NCBI RefSeq assembly: GCF_009363715.1
Contig: NZ_CP045404.1
Location: forward strand, 340,001 to 404,000
DNA: 64,000 nucleotides
DNA from: Roseovarius sp. THAF9
GTDB lineage: Bacteria; Pseudomonadota; Alphaproteobacteria; Rhodobacterales; Rhodobacteraceae
Direction of reading: 5' to 3'
Below the pieces are notes generated by a model that saw only the letters and a program-made list of their open reading frames with translations, was not told where the DNA came from and did not search any database. Each line of letters begins with the position of its first letter. The stretch's first letter is position 1. Both the position numbers and the translations under genes were made by a program. Below, one piece after another: positions 29,282 through 36,651 of the stretch.

Positions 29282-29318
29282 GCCTGCGAATCGGTGCCCC
29301 GGTTCGCAGGTCTTTTTT
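29282..29318 (+). terminator. Rho-independent terminator of ccr
   Basis: CCTGCGAA pairs with TTCGCAGG around a 12-nt loop, followed by TCTTTTTT. It begins 38 nt after the ccr stop. Confidence 0.88.
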
Positions 29319-29429
29319 CGCTCCGAAGGTGGGATAAAGATTTCAAGCGCTTGAAAATCGCACCCTCGCCATTTCTGGGGAGTGAAAAAGTGCGAATTCG
29401 GCGGAAAAGTTTAACATGCTAAAGTTGAG

Positions 29430-29444
29430 TTAACCTTTCGTTAA
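29430..29444 (+). promoter_or_regulatory. CtrA-type binding site upstream of the quorum-sensing operon
   Basis: TTAACCTTTCGTTAA is an exact TTAA-N7-TTAA full site for the alphaproteobacterial cell-cycle regulator CtrA, including the favoured CC after the first half. A further TTAAC lies 20 bp upstream (29410-29414). The site ends 17 nt before the first gene of the operon, close enough to overlap its promoter. Chance occurrence is possible, but this is a GC-rich genome and the placement is good. Confidence 0.7.
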
Positions 29445-29461
29445 CACTCCCAAAGGAGGCT

Positions 29462-29674
29462 ATGATGCAGAACGAGTGGATCCTGGATGTCCTGGCGGAT
29501 CTCAGAACCTTCGCTCGGCAAAATGGCCTTGGGGTTCTTGCCGAACAGATCGACGACACAAGACTCGTCGCGGCGGCAGAACTGGCGTCGAAGGGGACGT
29601 CGCCGCGGGAAGGAACGATTGGGTATGAATGTGCAACCGCCACGGCGGCTCGAACCGATTCTCGAAGATCTTGA
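29462..29674 (+). CDS. small protein preceding luxR
   Basis: A 70-residue frame begins MMQNEWILDVLADLRTFARQ, with a near-perfect AAAGGAGG at 29452-29459, the strongest RBS in the region. The first 45 residues look like a structured acidic helix pair; the last 20 overlap luxR in another frame and read as low-complexity. I recall similar short proteins ahead of luxR homologues in roseobacters, but no named function. The luxR start lies 50 nt inside it, so luxR translation probably depends on it. Confidence 0.72.
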   Translation: MMQNEWILDVLADLRTFARQNGLGVLAEQIDDTRLVAAAELASKGTSPREGTIGYECATATAARTDSRRS

Positions 29675-30350
29675 ACACGCCCGCGAACCGGCGGACCTGC
29701 AGCAGGTCGCCGTTCGCCTTCGCGATCACTTTCAGATTGACCACCTTGTCTATCACTGGGTCAGCGCCGCGGGCGACCAGTATGGCTGCGGCACCTACGA
29801 TCCGGCCTGGGTCGAGCGCTATGTCGAAAAGGATTACCTGCGCGTCGATCCGGTCATAAAGGGTTGTTACCAGCGGTTTCACCCCGTCGACTGGAAGCGC
29901 TTGGACTGGTCCGGCAAGCCCGCGCAGGTCTTTCTGAAAGAGGCGCTGGAGAATGGCCTTGGCAACCAGGGCTATTCGATCCCGCTGCGGGGGCCGAACG
30001 GACAATTCGCGCTCTTTACGGTGAACCACCGGTGTGATGACGACGCCTGGGCGGAATTCACCGAGGCGCACAGGCGGGAACTGATCCTGTGCGCCCACAC
30101 GTTCAACCAGAAGGCGCTGGAATTCGAGCCGGACCGCGCGCCCGCGCCCGCGCGGCAGCTTTCCCCGCGCGAAGTCGATGCGCTGACCCTGCTGGCGCTG
30201 GGCTATGGCCGGGCACAGGTGGCCGACACGCTGTCGATTTCCGAACACACGCTAAGGGTCTATATCGAATCGGCACGGTTCAAACTGGGGGCGATCAACA
30301 CGGTTCACGCTGTTGCACGCGCGATCAGCCAGGGGCTGATCGTCATATAA
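29625..30350 (+). CDS. LuxR family autoinducer-binding transcriptional regulator
   Basis: In the 241-residue protein the N-terminal acyl-homoserine-lactone-binding domain keeps the family's aromatic and acidic contacts (HLVYHWVSAAG, ERYVEKDYLRVDPVI with the D-P pair, HPVDWKRL). The C-terminal GerE helix-turn-helix is LSPREVDALTLLALGYGRAQVADTL and SISEHTLRVYIESARFKLGA. It should bind an AHL and regulate transcription. It is the second gene of the operon with a luxI homologue 98 nt downstream. ATG 29625 overlaps the small upstream gene; GGAAGGAA lies about 10 nt before. Confidence 0.9.
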   Translation: MNVQPPRRLEPILEDLEHAREPADLQQVAVRLRDHFQIDHLVYHWVSAAGDQYGCGTYDPAWVERYVEKDYLRVDPVIKGCYQRFHPVDWKRLDWSGKPAQVFLKEALENGLGNQGYSIPLRGPNGQFALFTVNHRCDDDAWAEFTEAHRRELILCAHTFNQKALEFEPDRAPAPARQLSPREVDALTLLALGYGRAQVADTLSISEHTLRVYIESARFKLGAINTVHAVARAISQGLIVI

Positions 30351-30361
30351 TTGCATGAATT

Positions 30362-30373
30362 TTGCGTACGCAA
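30362..30373. promoter_or_regulatory. palindrome between luxR and luxI, possible LuxR operator
   Basis: TTGCGTACGCAA is a perfect 12-bp palindrome 12 nt after luxR and 75 nt before luxI, followed at once by a second CGTACG. It does not match the classical 20-bp lux box, but location and symmetry fit a regulator site for luxI. Confidence 0.4.
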
Positions 30374-30448
30374 CGTACGGTAGCACTGCGATCGTTTAAC
30401 TTTTTAGCGACAGTTTTCCTCTAACTGAAATTACAGAGAGGAAAAAAC

Positions 30449-31084
30449 ATGCTGCGCTATATCTACGCCGACGAGTTGGCCTGCTTTCCCCGCCTCGCGG
30501 AGGGGATGTTCCGCGACCGCGCTGACCAGTTCAAGACCCGGCTTGGCTGGGACGTGACGGTCGATGACCAGGGGTTCGAGCGGGATCAATACGACGACCT
30601 CAACCCGCTTTACGTGATCTGGGAAGGGGCCGATGGTCGCCACAAGGGCTCGATGCGGTTCCTGCCCACCACCGGGCGGACGATGATCAACGAGCATTTC
30701 ACCGATATCCTGGGAGGCGGTACGATCCAAAGCCCGCATATCTGGGAATGCACGCGGTTCTGTCTGGCGCGTGGCGCCGAAAGCCGGGTCGCGGCGGCGC
30801 TGATGCTGGGCGGCGGCGAATTGATGCGCCACTTCGGCGTGCAGCACTTCGCCGGCGTGTTCGACGCGCGGATGGTGCGGATCTACCGCATGATCGGCTC
30901 GTCACCGGAGGTGCTGGGCAGCCAGGGCAAAGGCCGTGACCGGATCAGCGTGGGGCTGTGGTAATTCACCGATGCCGCCCGGATGCAGGTCGCGCGGCGC
31001 GCGGGTGTGACACCGCAACTGAGCGAGCAATGGTTCCGCCGCAGCTTTAGCGACGAACGCCAACCTTTCGCGCAATCGGCCTGA
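30449..31084 (+). pseudogene. acyl-homoserine-lactone synthase (LuxI type) interrupted by an in-frame stop
   Basis: Codons 1-171 (30449-30961) encode the N-terminal and central AHL synthase fold with all invariant residues present by my count: R24, F28, W34, E44, D46, D49, R70, E100, R103. Codon 172 is TAA (30962-30964). The same frame then stays open for 39 more codons (FTDAARMQVARRAGVTPQ ... ) to TGA at 31082-31084. The joined length, 211 residues, is the usual LuxI length, and the tail reads like the family C-terminus. One base change, for example GAA to TAA, explains it. GAGAGG lies 10 nt before ATG 30449. The shortened 171-residue protein may be inactive. Confidence 0.82.
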
Positions 31085-31094
31085 GCGGGGCGCA

Positions 31095-31162
31095 CCGGAA
31101 TTTTCAAAAATTCCGGGCCGGAAATTTGAAATTTTCCGATCCGATTTCTTGCAAGAAATCGG
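31095..31162. repeat. cluster of three AT-centred palindromes after luxI
   Basis: Three hairpins lie head to tail. 31095-31116 is CCGGAATTTT-CA-AAAATTCCGG; 31118-31138 is an imperfect GGAAATTT/AAATTTTCC stem; 31141-31162 is a perfect palindrome with arms CCGATTTCTTG and CAAGAAATCGG. They lie between luxI and the helicase gene and may act as a terminator for the quorum-sensing operon. Similar palindromes are at 35204-35239 and 44458-44550. Confidence 0.75.
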
Positions 31163-31206
31163 TCCCCGCGCTGGTGCAGGCCAAGGCGCGGCTGTAGGGT
31201 CGCGCC

Positions 31207-32742
31207 ATGTCCCAGACCGCCCTTACATACTCCGACGACCAGGCCGAGGCCCATGACCGCATCGCCGCCGCGCTGCGCGAGGTGGGCGTCGACCTGGACG
31301 AGGGGATGCTGACTCCGCCGCGCGAAGGAAAATCAGGCGTGATGGCCGTTGTCGGCAAGGCCGGATCGGGCAAGACGCTGTTGCTGGCCGCCCTTTACCG
31401 CGCGCTGGAAGAGGCCGGCGTCGACGTGGTCTCGGGTGATTGGGAAGGCCGCCGCCGCAAGGACCGCCGCACGCTGGCCATTCTCGCCCCCACCAACAAG
31501 GCTGCCAGCGTATTGCGGATGCGCGGCGTGCCCGCCACCACCATCCACCGCATCCTTTATACCCCGGTCTACGACCCCGAATACGAGCGCATCGCGGAAT
31601 GGCTGGCCGGAAACGGCGACAAGCCCGAGATCGAGGGCCTGACCGAGGAGGCGCTGGAACGTGCGCGGCTGTTTTACGGCACGCACAAGTCCATCCCCGG
31701 GGCGCTGGCCGCCGCCGGTCTGCGCGGCAGCGATTTCATCACCGGCTGGAAGCGCCGCGAGGAGCCGCTCGATATCGGGTTCATCGACGAGGCCTCGATG
31801 CTGGATGAAAAGCAATACGAGGACCTGCAGGAGATCTTCCCGACGCTTCTGCTCTTCGGCGACCCGGCGCAGCTTGCCCCCGTGAATCAATCCGGCGCGA
31901 TGGTCTTCGACGGGCTGCCCGCCCCTGCCAAGCTAACACTGAACCGCATCCACCGGCAGGACGCCGACAACCCGATCCTGGATCTGGCGCACGCCTTGGG
32001 CGACCCCGAGGTCGGGTTCGAGGATTTCGAGCGGCTGGTTGAACAGAAGGCGGCGCAGGACGAGCGCGTGCAATGGGCGCAAAGGGTCGAGGTGGACCTG
32101 ATGGCGCGCTCGCCCGTCCTTGTCTGGCGCAACGCCACGCGCATCCGCCTGATCAACGCCTTCCGCGCCGTGCATGGCGCGCCCGAAACCGAATTGCTGG
32201 AAGGCGAGCCGCTGATCTGCGACGGGCTGGAACTGCCGCTCAAGCACCGCAAGAAACGGCTGGACCTCGAGGCGCGGGGCCTGATCAAGGGCGCGCAGGT
32301 GATCTATCTGGGCGCGGGCCGCAAGCCGGGCTTTTCCCGCCTGCACGTGATGGGGGCCGAGGACCCGCGCGTCAGTGCCGCCAGCATCGTCAAGATCGAG
32401 AAACCGGACGAGGAAGAGCCGTTCATCCCCTTCGCCGCCCGCATGGGCGCCACTTTTCTGCATGGTGCGGCGGTGACGATCCACAAGGCGCAGGGCAGCC
32501 AATGGCCCGATGTGCAGGTCTTTGCCCCCGACATCTACGCCGCCGCCCGCATGGGGCGCACCGAGGCGGGGCAACCCTTGTGGAAGCGCCTCGCCTATGT
32601 TGCCATCACCCGGGCCGAGGAGCGTCTGCACTGGGTTGTGCGCAACCGGCTGTCGAAACCCACCGGCGCCCTGCGCATCGACGACCTGCGGGCCGCGCCC
32701 GCGCCGCTGGAACTGGAAGTGGAGGCAGATACAGAGCTATGA
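31207..32742 (+). CDS. RecD-like superfamily 1 ATP-dependent helicase
   Basis: In this 511-residue protein motif I is VVGKAGSGKTLLLAALY, the Walker B motif is IGFIDEASMLD, motif III is FGDPAQLAPV, and the C-terminal UvrD/RecD-type domain has VTIHKAQGSQWPDVQVF and LAYVAITRAEERLHW. This is the RecD2/Dda-like 5'-3' helicase type. Partners RecB and RecC are absent, as usual for the alphaproteobacterial family, which uses AddAB. It overlaps the following SDR gene by 4 nt (ATGA). Confidence 0.85.
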   Translation: MSQTALTYSDDQAEAHDRIAAALREVGVDLDEGMLTPPREGKSGVMAVVGKAGSGKTLLLAALYRALEEAGVDVVSGDWEGRRRKDRRTLAILAPTNKAASVLRMRGVPATTIHRILYTPVYDPEYERIAEWLAGNGDKPEIEGLTEEALERARLFYGTHKSIPGALAAAGLRGSDFITGWKRREEPLDIGFIDEASMLDEKQYEDLQEIFPTLLLFGDPAQLAPVNQSGAMVFDGLPAPAKLTLNRIHRQDADNPILDLAHALGDPEVGFEDFERLVEQKAAQDERVQWAQRVEVDLMARSPVLVWRNATRIRLINAFRAVHGAPETELLEGEPLICDGLELPLKHRKKRLDLEARGLIKGAQVIYLGAGRKPGFSRLHVMGAEDPRVSAASIVKIEKPDEEEPFIPFAARMGATFLHGAAVTIHKAQGSQWPDVQVFAPDIYAAARMGRTEAGQPLWKRLAYVAITRAEERLHWVVRNRLSKPTGALRIDDLRAAPAPLELEVEADTEL

Positions 32743-33449
32743 AATCCATCCTGATCACCGGCGCCAGCTCCGGCATTGGCCGTGCGACGGCGGAGACGTT
32801 CCTGGACGCCGGGTGGCGCGTGGGGCTGGTGGCCCGCCGCGCCGACCGGCTGGAAGAGCTGGCACAGGGGCGCGAGGCCGTTGTCCTGCCTTCGGACGTG
32901 ACCGATGCGGGCGCCATGGAACGCGCCTTCGAGACCTTTCTGGCAGAGGCCGGGCGTCTGGACGCGGTGTTCAACAACGCCGGCATGTTCGGTCCCTCGA
33001 CAACGCCGGATGCGGTGAGCGTCGAAGAGTTCGACGAGGTCATGGCCGTCAACCTGCGCGGCATGTTCATCACGGCACGGCTGGCCTTTGCCGCGATGCG
33101 CGCGCAAGATCCGCAGGGCGGGCGGATCATCAACAACGGGTCGCTTTCGGCGTATGTGCCCCGACCCGGCTCGATCTGCTATACCACGTCGAAACACGCG
33201 GTCACGGGGATGACGCGCTCGCTGTCGCTGGATGGCCGCCCGTTCGACATCGCCTGCGGGCAGATCGACATCGGCAATGCCGAAAGCGAACTTGTGGCCG
33301 GGTTGAAAGAGGCCAATCCCGAAATGCACACGATGGATGTGGCAAACGCGGCGCAGTCGGTCCTGCACATGGCCGAGATGCCGCCCGAGGCGAACGTGCA
33401 GTTCATGACGGTGATGGCGACGAAGATGCCCTATATCGGCCGGGGGTAG
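32739..33449 (+). CDS. short-chain dehydrogenase/reductase (SDR)
   Basis: This is a 236-residue classical SDR. ILITGASSGIGRATAETF is the NAD(P) loop, VFNNAGMFG the NNAG motif, NNGSLSAYVPRPGSICYTTSKHAV the Ser-Tyr-x3-Lys catalytic set. ARRADR after the second strand suggests NADPH preference. The substrate is unknown. Translation is coupled to the helicase gene upstream by an ATGA overlap. Repeat copy C begins 19 bp after its stop. Confidence 0.88.
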   Translation: MKSILITGASSGIGRATAETFLDAGWRVGLVARRADRLEELAQGREAVVLPSDVTDAGAMERAFETFLAEAGRLDAVFNNAGMFGPSTTPDAVSVEEFDEVMAVNLRGMFITARLAFAAMRAQDPQGGRIINNGSLSAYVPRPGSICYTTSKHAVTGMTRSLSLDGRPFDIACGQIDIGNAESELVAGLKEANPEMHTMDVANAAQSVLHMAEMPPEANVQFMTVMATKMPYIGRG

Positions 33450-33467
33450 GCGCCGCGCATCGTCGGG

Positions 33468-33568
33468 CCGCCCGGGCAGTCCCCCTTTCGGCGATTGTGG
33501 ACAATCGCCTTTCGGTCACCGGACGATCGCGCCGGCGGCGCGGCATGTCCGCGCCTTGGTTCCGCGCG
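33468..33568 (-). repeat. dispersed intergenic repeat family 1, copy C (partial)
   Basis: Reverse-complemented, this 101-bp block matches the first half of copy A: CGCGCGGAACCAAGGCGCGG, GATCGTCCGGTGACCGAAAG, the hairpin GGCGATTG ... CAATCGCC, and CGAAAGGGGG. The conserved core and mirrored right end are missing. The rest of the spacer to 33706 holds only a diverged REP-like hairpin (33603-33625) and the DUF2794 leader. Confidence 0.75.
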
Positions 33569-33706
33569 GGGCCTGATTGATCGAGGGCCTCTCGCCCCGC
33601 GAGATCCCGGTTCAGGTCCGGGATGCCGCCGGCACCACACAGCCTTCACACCCCGCCCGGTCACAAATCGCTTGCCTCAACGCTCGTTTGCCGCAACTCT
33701 GAATAC

Positions 33707-34051
33707 ATGACGTTCCAACCCACCTCTCCGTTCCCGCCGCACGGCAGCGCGCAACAGGTGGCCTTTCACCGCACCGAGCTTTCCGTGATCCTGTCGCTTT
33801 ACGGGCGCATGGTCGCTGCGGGCGAGTGGCGCGACTACGGCATTTCTAGCCTGCGCGACGTGGCGATCTTCTCGGTCTCTCGGCGCACCGCCGAAAACCC
33901 GCTTTACCGGATCGAAAAACGCCCCAAGCTGCGCGCGCGGCAAGGGCAATACGCGGTGATCGGGATGGACGGGCAGGTGCTGAAACGCGGGCACGACCTG
34001 CGCACGGTCTTGCGCGTGCTGGAGCGCAAGCTTATTCGCGCGGTGGACTGA
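33707..34051 (+). CDS. DUF2794 domain protein
   Basis: This is a 114-residue alphaproteobacterial protein. The diagnostic block is VAFHRTELSVILSLYGRMVA, GEWRDYGISSLRDVAIFSV, NPLYRIEKRPKLRARQGQY and LKRGHDLRTVLRVLERK. No function is known to me. ATG 33707 is preferred to an upstream extension that would come from the spacer. The next gene starts 16 nt downstream. Confidence 0.86.
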   Translation: MTFQPTSPFPPHGSAQQVAFHRTELSVILSLYGRMVAAGEWRDYGISSLRDVAIFSVSRRTAENPLYRIEKRPKLRARQGQYAVIGMDGQVLKRGHDLRTVLRVLERKLIRAVD

Positions 34052-34067
34052 CCCGACAGGAAAGCCC

Positions 34068-35201
34068 ATGACGACCCTGCCCGATTTCCGGCTGGAAACC
34101 CATTTCGCCAAGTGGGAATTCAAGGCCCGCCACCACATGACCGCCTCGGACGCCGAAAGCATGGCCCTGCCAGAGCTTCTGGCCATGGCCAGCCCTGAAG
34201 ACCGGGACGGTTTCGAGCAGATGTGGCTGGGCTATACCGAGACCTTCGGCGCGCCCGATCTGCGCGCGGCCATCGCGGCGACCTATGCCGGTCGGCCCGC
34301 CGACGAAGTGCTCTGTTTTGCAGGCGCCAGCGAGGGCATCTTCGCGGCCAACTCCGTGCTGCTGGACGCGGACAGCCACGCCATCGTGGTGACGCCCAAC
34401 TACCAGTCGCACGAAAGCTTGCCCTTGGCGATCTGCGAGGCGACGGGCGTGCCGCTTGATCCGGACGATAACTGGTCGCTCGATATCGACCGGGTGCGCG
34501 ACGCGATCCGCCCCAACACACGGCTTTTGACGATCAATTTTCCGCACAATCCCACGGGCGCGATCCTGCCGCGCGACCGATACGAGGCGCTGATCGAGCT
34601 TTGCCGCCAGCACGGCATCTGGATTTTGCATGACGAGATCTTCAACGGGCTGGGCCCCTCGGATGCCGAACACCTGCCCTTCATTGCGGATGTCTATGAA
34701 CGTGGGCTGTCGCTGGGCGTGATGTCGAAATCCTATGGCCTGCCGGGGCTGCGCGTGGGGTGGATCGCCTGTCAGGACCGCGACGTGCTGTCCAAGTTGG
34801 AGCGGATGAAGCACTACCTGTCGATCTGCAATTCCGGTCCCAGCGAGCGGCTGGCGCTGATCGCGCTGAAGAACCGCGACGCCATCCTCGCGCGCAATTG
34901 CGCCATCGTGGACGAAAACCTGCCGAAATGGGACGCGTTTTTTGCCCGCCATCCCGACCTGTTCGAGTGGCGGCGGCCAGATGGTGCCTGCATGGGCTTC
35001 CCGCGCTATCTGGGTTCCGACGGGGTCGAGGAATTCGCCCGCAAGCTGGTGGAAAAGGCCGGCGTGCTGCTGTTGCCAAGCACGATCTACCGCTCCGATC
35101 TCGGGCCGACGCCCACTGACCGCTTCCGCCTCGGGTTCGGGCGGCGCGGGCTGGACGAAGGTCTCGAAGCGATGGAGGCGCATCTGACGCGCACCGGATG
35201 A
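34068..35201 (+). CDS. class I/II PLP-dependent aminotransferase
   Basis: This 377-residue fold-type I enzyme has the family motifs INFPHNPTGAILPRD, WILHDEIFNGLG and the PLP-lysine block SLGVMSKSYGLPGLRVGW (lysine near residue 225). The C-terminal RFRLGFGRRGLDEGLEAM carries the carboxylate-binding arginine. The amino donor and acceptor are not predictable. AGGAAAGCCC precedes the ATG. Just after the stop is the perfect 36-bp palindrome at 35204. Confidence 0.87.
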   Translation: MTTLPDFRLETHFAKWEFKARHHMTASDAESMALPELLAMASPEDRDGFEQMWLGYTETFGAPDLRAAIAATYAGRPADEVLCFAGASEGIFAANSVLLDADSHAIVVTPNYQSHESLPLAICEATGVPLDPDDNWSLDIDRVRDAIRPNTRLLTINFPHNPTGAILPRDRYEALIELCRQHGIWILHDEIFNGLGPSDAEHLPFIADVYERGLSLGVMSKSYGLPGLRVGWIACQDRDVLSKLERMKHYLSICNSGPSERLALIALKNRDAILARNCAIVDENLPKWDAFFARHPDLFEWRRPDGACMGFPRYLGSDGVEEFARKLVEKAGVLLLPSTIYRSDLGPTPTDRFRLGFGRRGLDEGLEAMEAHLTRTG

Positions 35202-35203
35202 TC

Positions 35204-35239
35204 GGCGCCCACAAAATTCGTACGAATTTTGTGGGCGCC
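35204..35239. repeat. perfect 36-bp palindrome
   Basis: Arms GGCGCCCACAAAATTCGT and ACGAATTTTGTGGGCGCC meet without a spacer, 2 bp after the aminotransferase stop. The centre AAAATTCGTACGAATTTT resembles that of the palindrome at 44458-44489. It may terminate the aminotransferase transcript. Confidence 0.85.
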
Positions 35240-35244
35240 TGACG

Positions 35245-35271
35245 AAAACGGGCGGGGATCACCCCGCCCGT
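35245..35271 (-). terminator. Rho-independent terminator of the ctpA operon
   Basis: ACGGGCGGGG pairs with CCCCGCCCGT around ATCA; the minus strand continues with TTTTC. It lies 25 nt beyond the ctpA stop. Confidence 0.8.
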
Positions 35272-35295
35272 TCAGTCATTCGGTTTCCGACCAAT

Positions 35296-36651
35296 TCAAT
35301 CGTATTGCGGACCCAGCGCCGTCAGGCCCTTGAGGATGTCGATGGCATAAGCCAGCTGGTAGTCCTCCTCGCGCAGCTCTGCGGCTTCCTCGGCCTTTTC
35401 GCGGTCTTCCTCGATCTGGCGGACCTCGTCCTCGCTCAGGCTGTCATTGTCCAGCCGCCCGCGCAGGTCCGCCTCGGAGCGGTCGAAGCGGTTGGCGGCG
35501 CCATCCTCTTCTTCCTCGGTCTCTTCGGCCCGGCGGGGCTGTTCCACCACGATGTCGGGGCTGACGCCCAGCGCCTGGATCGAGCGGCCCGACGGCGTGT
35601 AGTACCGCGCCGTGGTCAGGCGCATCGCGCCGTCGCCACGCAAGGGCATCACGGTCTGAACCGAGCCCTTGCCGAAGCTCTTGGTGCCCACGACGATGGC
35701 GCGGCGATGGTCCTGCAGCGCGCCCGCGACGATTTCCGACGCCGAGGCCGAGCCGCCGTTGATCAGCACCACGATGGGCTTGCCTTCGGCCAGGTCGCCC
35801 GGCTTGGCATTGAACCGTTCGCCATCCTCCGGCGCGCGGCCACGGGTGCTGACGATCTCGCCCTTCTCAAGGAACGCGTCCGACACCTGGATCGCCTGGT
35901 TCAGCAGGCCGCCGGGGTTGTTGCGCAAATCCAGAACGATGCCGCTGATATTGTCGATGCCGCCGGCTTCCTCGACCTGCTCGGCCAGCCCGCTTTCGAG
36001 GTTGCGGAAGGTCTGGTCGTTGAACGTGGTCACCCGCAGAACGACGCTTTCCTGCTCGGTGCGCACCCGCACGGCGGTCAGCTTGATCGTATCGCGCACG
36101 ATCGACACGTCGAACGGTTCCGCCTCGCCCTCGCGGACCACGGTAATCACGATCTCGCTGCCCACCGGGCCGCGCATCAACTCCACCGCTTCGTCCAGCG
36201 TCAGGCCCAGCACGCTTTCGCCGTCCACATGGGTGATGAAATCGCCGGCCTCGATTCCGGCCGTTTCCGCCGGGGTGCCGTCGATGGGCGACACGACCTT
36301 CACGAATCCGTCTTCCTGGGTCACCTCGATGCCAAGCCCGCCGAACTCGCCGCGGGTCTGTACGCGCATGTCGGCGGCGTCATCGGGGCTGAGGTAACTG
36401 GAATGCGGGTCGAGCGAGGTCAGCATGCCGTTGATCGCGGCCTCGATCAGCTCGCCCTCGTCCACTTCCTCGACATATTGCGAGCGGATGCGCTCGAAAA
36501 TATCGCCAAAGAGATCAAGTTGTTCATAGACATTCGACGTCTTGGCCGCCTCCTGCGCCAGAAGCGGCGCGGCGACCTGTGTTGTCACGACGGCGCCGGT
36601 CAGGCTGCCGACAAGCGCGGCGATCAGAAACTTCTTCATCGGGTTGCTCAT
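35296..36651 (-). CDS. ctpA: C-terminal processing peptidase, S41 family
   Basis: This 451-residue periplasmic serine protease begins with a signal/anchor (MKKFLIAALVGSLTGAVVTTQ). Then follow an N-terminal helical region, a PDZ domain (GEFGGLGIEVTQEDGFVKVV ... GIEAGDFITHVDG), and the S41 catalytic core: LRNNPGGLLNQAI, NGGSASASEIVAGALQD with the nucleophile serine, and GTKSFGKGSVQT with the general-base lysine. The acidic, charged C-terminal tail is typical. It trims periplasmic proteins and peptidoglycan hydrolases. It overlaps envC by 4 nt, which suggests joint cell-wall remodelling. Confidence 0.93.
   Translation of the reverse strand: MSNPMKKFLIAALVGSLTGAVVTTQVAAPLLAQEAAKTSNVYEQLDLFGDIFERIRSQYVEEVDEGELIEAAINGMLTSLDPHSSYLSPDDAADMRVQTRGEFGGLGIEVTQEDGFVKVVSPIDGTPAETAGIEAGDFITHVDGESVLGLTLDEAVELMRGPVGSEIVITVVREGEAEPFDVSIVRDTIKLTAVRVRTEQESVVLRVTTFNDQTFRNLESGLAEQVEEAGGIDNISGIVLDLRNNPGGLLNQAIQVSDAFLEKGEIVSTRGRAPEDGERFNAKPGDLAEGKPIVVLINGGSASASEIVAGALQDHRRAIVVGTKSFGKGSVQTVMPLRGDGAMRLTTARYYTPSGRSIQALGVSPDIVVEQPRRAEETEEEEDGAANRFDRSEADLRGRLDNDSLSEDEVRQIEEDREKAEEAAELREEDYQLAYAIDILKGLTALGPQYD

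Noticed and set aside
30351..30448. Classical 20-bp lux box in the luxR-luxI gap
   Set aside because: No match to the CTG-N10-CAG pattern; only the separate palindrome TTGCGTACGCAA is reported.
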